From positions 434,001 to 498,000 of the forward strand of contig NZ_CP121663.1 of assembly GCF_029714285.1 (NCBI RefSeq): a stretch of 64,000 nt of DNA, given 5' to 3'. Numbering within the stretch: the stretch's first letter is position 1; the number at the start of each line of letters is the position of its first letter. Of the stretch, positions 55,069 through 63,378 are shown piece after piece. This stretch comes from Rhizobium sp. CB3090. GTDB lineage: Bacteria; Pseudomonadota; Alphaproteobacteria; Rhizobiales; Rhizobiaceae. A model generated the notes under the pieces. That model saw only the letters and a list, made by a program, of their open reading frames with translations. It had not been told where the DNA came from and did not search any database. Both the position numbers and the translations under genes were made by a program.

Positions 55069-56396
55069 CCCTCGCTTCGGGCCAGCACCGGCTCAAACTG
55101 CGCTGTTGCGTTCTTCAGCTCGCTTGCCGGATCCGCGCCGCCGATCATGTTGGTGAGTGCCACGCCGTAGATGTCGCGGAACTCGGTGACCGGGATGATG
55201 ACCGGCAGGCCGAGTGCGGAGACCTTGCCGGAGCCGACCACGGCGTCGAGCCAGGCCCCCGGCATCTTGACGCCTTCACGGACCTTTTGATCCTCGAGGA
55301 CGGACTGGCGGAACGGCACGCCGGCGCCAGCCTGCAACAGCCGCGCGCCCATGTCATGCGAGATCACCCATTGGCAGAAGAGATAGGCGGCTTCTTTCTT
55401 CTGGCTCGCCGCCGTCACGCCGATACCGTCGCCGAAGGTGGCGGCCGCTTGTGCAGAGGGCCCCTTGGGAATGACGCTATAGCCGACCTGGCCGACAACG
55501 CGGGATTTCTCCGGATTTTCGATCGGCGGCGCAAAGCCGACACCATCGAACCACATGCCGATCTTGCCCTGCAGGAATGCCGATTGCGACTCGGCCCAGT
55601 TGAAGCCGGAGACGCCGGGAGGTGCGGCCTTGGTCATCAGGCGCTGATAGAGCTTGGCAGCCTCGATCGCTTCCGGCGAGGTGGTGCGCAATTTGCCGTC
55701 CGGCGAAAGCGGCGTCATGCCGTAGCCGAGCATGAAGGCTGTCCAGACCGGCGTGTTGGCATTCTTCAGACCGCGGGCGACGAAACCGTAGGTGTTGGTC
55801 GATTTGTCCGTGAGTGCTTCCGCGGCATTGGCCATCTCGTCGAAGGTCTGCGGATAGGTGAGCCCCTTCTTTTCGAAAAGAGCCTTGTTCCAATAGACGA
55901 TCCAATAGTCGACCGAGAAGGGCAGGGACCGCAGGACTCCATTGGAATCCTTGGCGAACTTCAAGCCAGCCTCGGCAAAATCGCTTTCGACCAGCGATGG
56001 GTCCGTCAAGGATGGATCCTTCAGGAAGCCGCTGATGTCGGCGAGCCAGCCTCCCTTTTCGAACTGCCGCTTTTGGACGTGGTAGCTGAGATGCACAACG
56101 TCGAAGCTCGGCTTTCCGGAGCTGAGCTCAATCGTCGTCTTCTGGCGCTGCTGTTGTTCCGGCGTCGCCTCGGCATTCACCTTGATGCCGGTCAGCGCCT
56201 CGAACTCGCTGAGATATTTGAGAATGGTTTCGCTGCGCGGGCTCTTGACCAGATTGACTTCCAGCGTGGTTCCCGAAAACCGCTTCCATTCCACCGACGC
56301 CGATGCCGTGCGCACGCCGAGCATGCTTGCCGCGCCCAAGGCTGCTGTACCCGCCATGAAGCGGCGGCGTGTGGGATTGATGAATGACGATGACAT
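55065..56396 (-). CDS. Extracellular solute-binding protein, family 1, Tat-type signal
   Basis: The 443-residue protein begins with a twin-arginine signal (NPTRRRFMAGTAALGAASMLG) and continues as a SBP_bac_1 sugar-binding protein (SEFEALTGIKVNAEATPEQQQRQKTTIELSSGKPSFDVV; YWIVYWNKALFEKKGLTYPQTFDE). It delivers an oligosaccharide or sugar derivative to the two downstream permeases. Its neighbour upstream is the GntR regulator. Confidence 0.9.
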   Translation of the reverse strand: MSSSFINPTRRRFMAGTAALGAASMLGVRTASASVEWKRFSGTTLEVNLVKSPRSETILKYLSEFEALTGIKVNAEATPEQQQRQKTTIELSSGKPSFDVVHLSYHVQKRQFEKGGWLADISGFLKDPSLTDPSLVESDFAEAGLKFAKDSNGVLRSLPFSVDYWIVYWNKALFEKKGLTYPQTFDEMANAAEALTDKSTNTYGFVARGLKNANTPVWTAFMLGYGMTPLSPDGKLRTTSPEAIEAAKLYQRLMTKAAPPGVSGFNWAESQSAFLQGKIGMWFDGVGFAPPIENPEKSRVVGQVGYSVIPKGPSAQAAATFGDGIGVTAASQKKEAAYLFCQWVISHDMGARLLQAGAGVPFRQSVLEDQKVREGVKMPGAWLDAVVGSGKVSALGLPVIIPVTEFRDIYGVALTNMIGGADPASELKNATAQFEPVLARSEG

Positions 56397-56446
56397 GCTG
56401 TTCCTCCTCCTTTGGCCGAAATCTCCTCATTTGCGGCCTGTTTCAT

Positions 56447-57106
56447 CTAAATTTTCAATGCACGATCTCTTGCTCCGTTGATATGCGAAACGAGAGCGGC
56501 GACGGCATCCTCAGCGGATCGTCTTTCGATCGCTTCAAGCACTCGCAGGTGCTCGTTCATCACTGGACCGACGTGACCGTTGATCCGGAAGCGGTCCTGG
56601 CTGATCAGCCGCATCTTGATCGAATTGACGCGATAAGCGTTCGAGATAATCGTGTTGCCGAGCGCGTCGATGAAGGCATCGTGCATGCCCCAGTCCACCG
56701 ATTGCGCATGGACCTCAAGCTCCTGCGAACTATCGCCTGCCTGGATGGCGGCGGCGATATCGCGATGCTGTTTCAAGAGCTTAGCGATCGTTTCGTCCGA
56801 GGCCGTATGGGTGAAGAGTGCAACCGCTTCCTTTTCCAGAAAGATGCGTAGCTGAAACGCCTCGCGGATCAGATTGAGATCGATATGGGCAATCTGGAGA
56901 CCGCGCTGCGGCACGGTCTTGATCAGGCCTTCGGCTTCGAGCCGCGGGATCAGTTCACGGATGGCGCCAAGCGGCAGGCCTGTGAGTTCCACAAGCCTGC
57001 GCTGCGAGACGAATTCGCCTGGCCGCACATCGCGCGCAAGCAGATGGTGGGTAAAGCTCGCATAGGCTTTTTCCCGCAAGGTCGGCTGCTCGTTCACACC
57101 GTCCAT
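56447..57106 (-). CDS. GntR-family transcriptional regulator (FadR/FCD subgroup)
   Basis: The 219-residue protein has a winged helix at residues 8-75 (LLARDVRPGEFVSQRRLVELTGLPLGAIRELIPRLEAEGLI) and an FCD ligand-binding helical domain (NLIREAFQLRIFLEKEAVALF; DWGMHDAFIDALGN; MNEHLRVLEAIERRSAEDAVAALVSHI). The ATG at 57106 follows GGAGAGG. It sits inside the operon with the aldolase and the transporter, and a palindrome upstream of the operon at 58047 is its likely operator. Confidence 0.9.
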   Translation of the reverse strand: MDGVNEQPTLREKAYASFTHHLLARDVRPGEFVSQRRLVELTGLPLGAIRELIPRLEAEGLIKTVPQRGLQIAHIDLNLIREAFQLRIFLEKEAVALFTHTASDETIAKLLKQHRDIAAAIQAGDSSQELEVHAQSVDWGMHDAFIDALGNTIISNAYRVNSIKMRLISQDRFRINGHVGPVMNEHLRVLEAIERRSAEDAVAALVSHINGARDRALKI

Positions 57107-57125
57107 CCGTACCTCTCCGGTTCGC

Positions 57126-58010
57126 TTAAGCCGCCTTGGATATGAAAAGCGCATTGAATGCGTCGGCAAGGTGCTTCTGTCCTTCGTCGGATATTGAAAC
57201 GAGCGGCGGGCGAACCGCAAGCCAGATTTCATCTCCGGAGACGTGTGCCACCATGACTTTGACGGCCGCAGTCACCGGGAATTTCAGCAGTTCGGGCACA
57301 AAATCCACGACGCGCGGATCATCCTTTCCTTCTTCGGCCATCAGCCGGACCTCATGGGGCACGAAATTTGCCATGCCGGAAATCGCTCCCTGGCCGCCCA
57401 ACCGGACGCCCTTGGCGAGATGGCGTTCATCGCCGATCAGGATGACGAGATCGCCATGCGCCTTCAACAGCGCCTCCGTATATGGCCAATCGCCGGAGGA
57501 GTCCTTGACGCCGGTGACAATGCCGGGAAAGGCGGCGCGCAGCCTGCCGATCAGCGCTACGGAGAGCGGCACCATGGTAACGGATGGAAGGTTGTAGACG
57601 ATAATGTCACGCGCTTTGTCGGCCAACCGCGCGAATACGGCCGAGAACCAGGCAAACAATCCTTCGTCGCTGATATTCTTGAAATAGAAAGGTGGTGCAA
57701 GGAGGATATTGCGTACGCCTCTTGTCAGCGCAGATCCCGCTTGTGCGGCAGCATCTTCGACCGAATTCGCCATCACACCGACGATGATCTGGTTTGGCAT
57801 TATCCCTGCTTCCAGGAAGGCGTTGAGCACCTGTTCGCGCTCCTGCGTTCCAATGGAGGAGCCCTCGCCAGTGGTGCCGAAAAGCGTGACGCTCGAGCAT
57901 CCCGATGCAAGGCTCAGTTCGGCTTGTTTGATCATTGGGCCAATCGCGATATCGCCATTGGTATCGAAGGGCGTCGTGAGCGCGACTGACAAGCCGAATT
58001 TGCGAGACAA
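57126..58010 (-). CDS. Dihydrodipicolinate synthase-family aldolase/lyase
   Basis: The 294-residue TIM-barrel protein has the family landmarks FGTTGEGSSIG near residue 43 (GTTGE), YNLPSVT with the catalytic Tyr near 138, and GVKDSSGDW with the Schiff-base lysine near 166. In a sugar-transport operon under a GntR regulator it is more likely a 2-keto-3-deoxy sugar acid aldolase or an N-acetylneuraminate-lyase-like enzyme than a lysine biosynthesis enzyme. It is the first gene of the operon. Confidence 0.87.
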   Translation of the reverse strand: MSRKFGLSVALTTPFDTNGDIAIGPMIKQAELSLASGCSSVTLFGTTGEGSSIGTQEREQVLNAFLEAGIMPNQIIVGVMANSVEDAAAQAGSALTRGVRNILLAPPFYFKNISDEGLFAWFSAVFARLADKARDIIVYNLPSVTMVPLSVALIGRLRAAFPGIVTGVKDSSGDWPYTEALLKAHGDLVILIGDERHLAKGVRLGGQGAISGMANFVPHEVRLMAEEGKDDPRVVDFVPELLKFPVTAAVKVMVAHVSGDEIWLAVRPPLVSISDEGQKHLADAFNALFISKAA

Positions 58011-58046
58011 ATTTCATTCCTCCAGATGAGTAGTCAGCTTATACAG

Positions 58047-58060
58047 GCTAACATGTTAGC
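58047..58060. promoter_or_regulatory. Palindromic candidate operator GCTAACATGTTAGC
   Basis: A perfect 14-bp palindrome lies 37 bases before the aldolase ATG, with TACAG on the left and TGTA on the right as further inverted bases. Its position at the head of an operon encoding a GntR-family regulator makes it that protein's probable binding site. Confidence 0.6.
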
Positions 58061-58130
58061 TGTACAGCCAGAATCGTACACCTGGTATTGGCTCCGTCCG
58101 ATCGGAGAGATTGCTACACCGGCACATCGC

Positions 58131-59105
58131 CTATAGGTCGTTTCCAGAGGATGAGACGGCTTCGTCTTCGAGGATGAGACTGGCTGCGCCGATCAGGCCT
58201 GCATGACGTCCGAGCTGTGCCGGGACGATCGGTACGTCGCGATAGGCTGGCATGGCGCGCTCGCGAACCGTCGCCACAATGGTATCATGTAAAAGATAGA
58301 AACCGTGCGATATGCCGCCGCCCATCACCAAAATGTCCGGGGAGTAGAGGTGGAGCAGATTGGTGAAGCCGATCCCCAGCCAGCGAGCCTCCGCACTTAG
58401 CAGTTCCAGCGCCAGGACGTCGCCATTGCGCGCGGCGTCGACAACGTGGCGTCCAGTCACTTCGCCATCGGCGGATAGCTTGCGTAGCATCGAGCCGTCA
58501 GATTGGCGGGTCCGCGCCGTTGCCCGTCTGCCGAGGGCCGTTCCGGAGGCTACGGCTTCGAAACAACCGATCGCTCCGCAAAAGCATCGCTCGCCTTCGC
58601 TCGTGATCGTCATATGACCGATTTCCGCAGCCAGACCGCGTCTGCCGTGCAAGGTTCGCCCGTCGACGATCACGCCGCCGCCGATGCCAGTCGAGACGGT
58701 GACGAAGACCATCGATCGCGCGCCGCGGCCAGCGCCGTATCGCCATTCGCCAAGTGCTGCTGCGTTTGCGTCGTTTTCGAGCCGCACCGGCAGTTGGAAA
58801 CGGCTGGAAAGAATGTCGGCAAGCGGAACCTCGTACCAGCCCGCCAGGGTCGGCGGGGCGATCACGATGCCGGCTTCCGGATCGAGCGGGCCGGGGGCGC
58901 CGATCCCGATCCCGACAGGAATGAGATCGGGCATTTCCGCAAGCGCCGCGGCTGCCAGCAATTCGATCTGCTGTATCACCGCAGCCGGTCCTCCCGCCGC
59001 ATGGGTCGGCACGGCGGAGAATGACAGGAGGCTCCCCTCACTATCCACCAGCGCAGCGCGGAGTTCCGTTCCACCGAGATCAAATGCGAGGGCAACCTTT
59101 TTCAC
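58131..59105 (-). CDS. ROK-family sugar kinase
   Basis: The 324-residue protein has the ROK phosphate motif FDLGGTELRAALVD at the N-terminus, the segment GIGIGAPGPLDPEAG, the sugar-site GLAAEIGHMTI, and the zinc motif CFCGAIGCFE. The start is a GTG at 59105 overlapping the previous stop (GTGA). It phosphorylates a hexose or amino sugar. It is the last gene of the long minus-strand catabolic operon. Confidence 0.88.
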   Translation of the reverse strand: MKKVALAFDLGGTELRAALVDSEGSLLSFSAVPTHAAGGPAAVIQQIELLAAAALAEMPDLIPVGIGIGAPGPLDPEAGIVIAPPTLAGWYEVPLADILSSRFQLPVRLENDANAAALGEWRYGAGRGARSMVFVTVSTGIGGGVIVDGRTLHGRRGLAAEIGHMTITSEGERCFCGAIGCFEAVASGTALGRRATARTRQSDGSMLRKLSADGEVTGRHVVDAARNGDVLALELLSAEARWLGIGFTNLLHLYSPDILVMGGGISHGFYLLHDTIVATVRERAMPAYRDVPIVPAQLGRHAGLIGAASLILEDEAVSSSGNDL

Positions 59106-59827
59106 GAAACGCGGCTCTCCAACCCATGCAGCCAAGCCATCCGCTCGCCCAGATTTTGGTCGCCGAAGGCCAGGGATCCGAGAACGACCGTCTGTGCTCC
59201 CGCAGCGCGTAGGAGCGGCACGGTCTGTTCGCGAATGCCGCCATCGGCCGCCAAGATCACCTGATCCTCCCGGCCGGACTGTTTCAGCAACGCGCGTGCT
59301 TCGATCAGGCGGTCGCAGGCCTTCTCGGAAAGGCTTTGTCCTTTGACGCCGATCGATGTGCCAAGCAGTGTTACGAAGGCGACATGGTCGATGAACGGCC
59401 GGATCGCTGAAACGGAGGTTTCCAACCGCAGGACGACGCCGGCTTCGGCCCCGAACTTCTTTGCCAGGGCAATGGCCTGTAAGCCCGCTTCACCGTTTTC
59501 GGCGTGAACGCTGATAAGATCGGCCCCCGCTTCGATGAACTGGCGCGTTTGCTCCTCGACGATTTCGGCTTCGACCATCAGGTGAACATGGATCGGCCTT
59601 GCGGTTGCTTTTGCGATGCGCGCGACGAAATCCGGAAAGAACAGGAATCCCGGTGTAAAGCGTGCATCGGCGACATCGATGTGGTGCAGGTCGGCATAGG
59701 GTTCGATGCGCTTAAGATCGGCCTCCATATTGGCAAGGTCGGCAGACCACAGTGAAAATTCGCCCAGCAGCCGGTTGCGGGGGAGCGCTGCAATGGCCGC
59801 CGGGCCGGAGAGTATCTTGAGTGTCAT
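59102..59827 (-). CDS. Ribulose-phosphate 3-epimerase family protein
   Basis: The 241-residue TIM barrel has the pattern FSLWSADLANMEADLKRIEPYADLHHIDVADARFTPGF, then HVHLMVE and ILAADGGIREQTVPLLRAAGAQTVVLGS. The metal His/Asp residues of ribulose- and allulose-phosphate 3-epimerases are present. Divergence from the housekeeping enzyme (AGADLISVHAENGEA, longer N-terminus) suggests action on an allulose- or other ketose phosphate. It is coupled by ATGA to the hydrolase before it and by GTGA to the ROK kinase after it. Confidence 0.82.
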   Translation of the reverse strand: MTLKILSGPAAIAALPRNRLLGEFSLWSADLANMEADLKRIEPYADLHHIDVADARFTPGFLFFPDFVARIAKATARPIHVHLMVEAEIVEEQTRQFIEAGADLISVHAENGEAGLQAIALAKKFGAEAGVVLRLETSVSAIRPFIDHVAFVTLLGTSIGVKGQSLSEKACDRLIEARALLKQSGREDQVILAADGGIREQTVPLLRAAGAQTVVLGSLAFGDQNLGERMAWLHGLESRVS

Positions 59828-60651
59828 GATGGGAAAAGGCTCCGGATGGTCTTCGATTTGAGAAAGGTAGCGATGGCGTCTTGAACTTCGGCAAAATGCC
59901 GCGCCTTGTCGGCCGCCTTTGGGGCGACTTCGACAAAGCGGGCATCGGTAATGGTATCGGCTAGGGTCCGTGCGCAGGCGAGGGGATGAATCGCATCCCG
60001 TTCGTTGCCGATGATGAGGGTCGGGACAGTGAGGGCAGCGGCTTGCGCCTGTGTCACTCCCGTTCCATCAGCCGCGATGTCGGCCAGCACGGATGCGAAA
60101 GCGACCGCTTTCGGCCGGTCGAAATAGCCGAGCAGGGAGGCAAAATTATCGGGCGCGTTCGCGCGTATGCGCATGCCGATCTCGGAACCCGCGAAGCGCT
60201 CCTTGGCCTCCCCGATCGAATCCGAACGGAGCAAGGCCGCAACGGTGCGAACTGGCTCCAGATTGGCCGGCGCGGCGGTAAAGGTCCAGGCGGGCCGGAC
60301 AAGAATGAGGGCAGCGACGCGGTCGGGGTAGTGGTGAGCGAGATACAGGGCAATTGCCGCGCCCATGGAAATGCCGCCTGCGACAAAGCGATCAAAGCCT
60401 CGATCGGTCGCCGCGGCCAGCACATCCTCGGCAAACATCCGAAATGAAAAAGGCTTGATGTCGCCGAGCGCGGAAGCCCCGTGTCCGCGGCACTCGACCG
60501 TGATGCGTCGCGCCTTTCCCATTGGAAAGGTTTGCGCAACCTGCGCCTCATCGCCGCCCAAGCCGTGCTGGAAAAGCACCGGCAGTCCTTGCCCACTGTC
60601 GAAAACGGCGAGGGTGGCATCGTCACGCATGAAAGCCGTGCTTTCGTCCAT
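59824..60651 (-). CDS. Alpha/beta hydrolase
   Basis: The 275-residue protein has an alpha/beta-hydrolase fold with FQHGLGGDEAQVAQTF (oxyanion loop), ECRGHGASALGD, nucleophile elbow GGISMGAAIALY and a C-terminal histidine in KARHFAEVQDAI. It resembles enol-lactonases and esterases. Inside a sugar catabolic operon it may open a lactone made by the Gfo/Idh oxidoreductase; this is inference. The ATG at 60651 overlaps the previous stop as TGATG and is preceded by AAGGA. Confidence 0.82.
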   Translation of the reverse strand: MDESTAFMRDDATLAVFDSGQGLPVLFQHGLGGDEAQVAQTFPMGKARRITVECRGHGASALGDIKPFSFRMFAEDVLAAATDRGFDRFVAGGISMGAAIALYLAHHYPDRVAALILVRPAWTFTAAPANLEPVRTVAALLRSDSIGEAKERFAGSEIGMRIRANAPDNFASLLGYFDRPKAVAFASVLADIAADGTGVTQAQAAALTVPTLIIGNERDAIHPLACARTLADTITDARFVEVAPKAADKARHFAEVQDAIATFLKSKTIRSLFPS

Positions 60652-61469
60652 CACACCAATTCCTTGAGAAAGGCGGCGACGCCCGGTGCTTCAGCTACTG
60701 AAAGTCCATGGGTGACGAGCGGACCATCGAAGCCGGTAGCTTTCAGTCGTGCGACAAAATCGGGAAAATCGACGATGCCCCGGCCGGCCGTCGCAAAACG
60801 TCCATCGGCATAACGATCCTTGGCATGTGCCATGACGATGTGCCCGGCCGCGGTCTCGACCGCGCGTTCGACAATTGAGCGCGCTTCGGGTGGCGTGGCG
60901 CTTTCGAAAAGATTGGCCGGGTCAAGCACGATCCGCAGCCTTTTCGATCCCATTTCTGTAATCAGCCGCTGGGCATCCGCCGCCGATCTCACGATATTCG
61001 CCTGTTCGGGCTCGATGCCGAGATCAAGGCCATGATCTTCGGCCAGCACCAGTGCTTTCGACATCTCCGCCGCCATATCGGCCCAGGCCGAAGGGTCGGC
61101 GTTGTCCGGATGATGCGCCCATTGATCGCTGGGATGGCGGGTGCCGGTGCAAAGTGTGACGAGTGGAACAGAAAGTGCCGCCGCTGTTTTGATGATGACG
61201 GCGAGCTGGCGAAGGCCTGTTTGCCGGATCGACACGTCAGGGTGCGCCATGTTGTAGGTTCCGGACAAGGCGGCAAGTGAGACGCCCGTTGCCTGCGCCG
61301 CTGCGCGGATCGCCGCCACGGCGGCTTCGGGCACTGCGTCCGGCATCGAGGGCAGGCCGCAGCAGGCAAGATTGAATTGCGTGCCGGCATAGCCGCTGTC
61401 GCGCACTGCCGAGAGGACGTTCAGGGGATCAGTCCCGGGAAAGGTCTTGGCGAAGATCCCGATCTGCAT
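60651..61469 (-). CDS. Sugar phosphate isomerase/epimerase family TIM-barrel protein (first paralog)
   Basis: The 272-residue protein has the AP_endonuc_2-like pattern: QIGIFAKTFPGTDPLNVLSAVRDSGYAGTQFNLAC, HGLDLGIEPEQANIV with a metal Glu, RIVLDPANLF with Asp, and HIVMAHAKDRY with His residues. It could isomerise or epimerise a keto-sugar. It overlaps the neighbouring genes at both ends by one base (TGATG), so its expression is locked to theirs. Confidence 0.85.
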   Translation of the reverse strand: MQIGIFAKTFPGTDPLNVLSAVRDSGYAGTQFNLACCGLPSMPDAVPEAAVAAIRAAAQATGVSLAALSGTYNMAHPDVSIRQTGLRQLAVIIKTAAALSVPLVTLCTGTRHPSDQWAHHPDNADPSAWADMAAEMSKALVLAEDHGLDLGIEPEQANIVRSAADAQRLITEMGSKRLRIVLDPANLFESATPPEARSIVERAVETAAGHIVMAHAKDRYADGRFATAGRGIVDFPDFVARLKATGFDGPLVTHGLSVAEAPGVAAFLKELV

Positions 61470-62545
61470 CAGACGACCCCCGTCACCGACGCGAGTTCGA
61501 GGCGCTCGCCGGTCTCCACCGACCGCGCGATCGCCACCATCGCGCGGATGGAGGCGATACCGTCCTCGACATCGGCGCCGCGCATGGGTGCGCCGTTCAG
61601 CACGGTATCGGCGAGGCCTTCGAGCTGCCGGCGGAAAAAATGCCCATCCGCACCGAGCGGCTTTCTGCTCGTCGCGTCCTTCTCATGAAAGATCTCGACT
61701 TCGCTGGCGCGGAAGTACCAGGGATTGAAGGTCTTTGCGAGAACGGAGCCGTTTTCGCCGTAGAGCTGGAAGCCTTCGTGCCAATCCATGCGGACGGCGA
61801 CCGTCAGGTCGAGATGGCCGAGTGCGCCATTGGCGAATTCGGTTTCCACGAACCAGCAATAGGCGCCGGCACGCTCGAGAAGACGGGCGCGCACGGCGAC
61901 GATATCGCCGCAGAAGAAGCGGGCGGTGTCGACCAGATGTGAACCATGCGCCAGCATGAAATATTGCCTGAGATCGGCTTTCGGATTGCCGGCCGGCTTG
62001 CGCGCAAGTTTGCTGGTAACCGGTAGCGGCTGCACCGCGTCGGTGTTGGTGTAGCGGTGGGTGGAATCGCAATACCACGCCTTCAGCGCGAAGATCTGGC
62101 CGATATCATTGTGAACGAAGTTGCGCGCCGCCTGAAGCGCGGGATCGAAACGCTTCATGTGCCCAACCTGCAGGATCTTGCCTGAGCGCTTCACGGCGTC
62201 GGCAAGCTGCTGGCCTTCCTCGACCGAAACGCCAATCGGCTTTTCGCACAATACATGCTTGCCGGCCTCGAGTGCCTTGATGGACATCGGCACGTGATAG
62301 GTGTCTGACGTGGCGACGATAACCGCTTCCAGATCGGGGTCGGCCAGCATAGCGTCGTAGTCGCTGAAGATTTTCTGCGGCTCATAGGTCGCACCCATAC
62401 GTGCAAGGAGATCGGGTGCGGCGTCGCAGATAGCGTAGAGATCGGCATTCCTGGCCTTCACGCAGGATTCCAGATGCGCAAACTGCGCAATCGGGCCGCA
62501 GCCGAGGACCCCAACGCGAAGACGACGATTTTCCTTCTCGATCAT
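61469..62545 (-). CDS. Gfo/Idh/MocA-family oxidoreductase
   Basis: The 358-residue NAD(P)-dependent dehydrogenase has the Rossmann motif RVGVLGCGPIAQFAHLESC and the family signature HVLCEKPIGVSVEEGQQLADAV with the catalytic lysine near residue 97, followed by the C-terminal alpha/beta domain (YFMLAHGSHLVDTARFF with the conserved His). It oxidises a sugar or cyclitol hydroxyl, often to a 3-keto sugar or a lactone. The two TIM-barrel isomerases flanking it in the operon would then process the keto product. Confidence 0.88.
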   Translation of the reverse strand: MIEKENRRLRVGVLGCGPIAQFAHLESCVKARNADLYAICDAAPDLLARMGATYEPQKIFSDYDAMLADPDLEAVIVATSDTYHVPMSIKALEAGKHVLCEKPIGVSVEEGQQLADAVKRSGKILQVGHMKRFDPALQAARNFVHNDIGQIFALKAWYCDSTHRYTNTDAVQPLPVTSKLARKPAGNPKADLRQYFMLAHGSHLVDTARFFCGDIVAVRARLLERAGAYCWFVETEFANGALGHLDLTVAVRMDWHEGFQLYGENGSVLAKTFNPWYFRASEVEIFHEKDATSRKPLGADGHFFRRQLEGLADTVLNGAPMRGADVEDGIASIRAMVAIARSVETGERLELASVTGVV

Positions 62546-62555
62546 TATCTTTTCC

Positions 62556-63374
62556 TTAGGCGCCGTATCTGTGCATCGTTTCGCGGTTGGCCTTTATGGC
62601 TGCGGCTGGATCAGCCGCGGCCGTCTCGGATTCCTCTTCCAGCACCAGCCATCCGTTGAAGAGCGGTGCCTGGGAAACGAGATCGATCACCGCCAGCGTA
62701 TCGAGAACGCCTTTGCCGAGCATCGCCCATCGGCCGTGTGCGTCGACGTCTTTCAGGTGCAGATAGCGAATGCGATCCCGGTAGGTGCGTATCGTGTCGA
62801 GGATATCGTCATGTCCACGCAGGATATGGCCGGTATCGGGAACCCAGCCGACCAGTGCGGGATCGAGCAGCGCGAAGATCCGATCGTAATCGGCTCGATT
62901 GAACAGCAAGGTGTTGTGATGTGAACTCGGATGGACGGCGACCTCGACGCCGGATGCTTTGCCGAGCGCGGCGGCGCGATTGTAGTACTCGGCAGCGATG
63001 GCAAACTTGTCGTCGCGCACGCCTTCCGAGACGAGGGTCGCCGAGCCGATAGAGACGAGCGCAGCCGGAAATTGTGCGGCATAATCGATCCAGCGTTGCG
63101 CCGTGGCCAAGTCCTTTTCCATCGCGTCGGCAACCGTGAAACCGCTTTTGGAGCCGAAGGCGAAGGAGACGAGCTGCAACCCCTTATCGCCTAGAGCCTT
63201 CGCGAACTCGCCGGGCTTTGTGCCGTAATGGCCGATCATCGTGTCGGTAATTTCGATGCCCGAATAACCGCCGGCTGATATCGCCGAGAGCAGGTCGTCC
63301 GGGGTTCCGGCCCACGCGTCGCCAAGCATTTCCCACGTGAATGTCTGGCAGCCGATCTTCAGATCCCTGGTCAT
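62556..63374 (-). CDS. Sugar phosphate isomerase/epimerase family TIM-barrel protein (second paralog)
   Basis: The 272-residue protein differs strongly from the first paralog: KIGCQTFTWEMLGDAWAGTPDDLLSAISAGGYSGIEITDTM, VEVAVHPSSHHNTLLFNRADYDRIFALLDPALVGWVPDTGHILRG with metal His/Asp residues, and RYLHLKDVDAHGRW. The HLKD segment and DTGH motif resemble inosose dehydratase-type (IolE) and 3-keto-sugar isomerases. It lies four bases past the ABC permease gene. Confidence 0.86.
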   Translation of the reverse strand: MTRDLKIGCQTFTWEMLGDAWAGTPDDLLSAISAGGYSGIEITDTMIGHYGTKPGEFAKALGDKGLQLVSFAFGSKSGFTVADAMEKDLATAQRWIDYAAQFPAALVSIGSATLVSEGVRDDKFAIAAEYYNRAAALGKASGVEVAVHPSSHHNTLLFNRADYDRIFALLDPALVGWVPDTGHILRGHDDILDTIRTYRDRIRYLHLKDVDAHGRWAMLGKGVLDTLAVIDLVSQAPLFNGWLVLEEESETAAADPAAAIKANRETMHRYGA

Positions 63375-63378
63375 GTCG

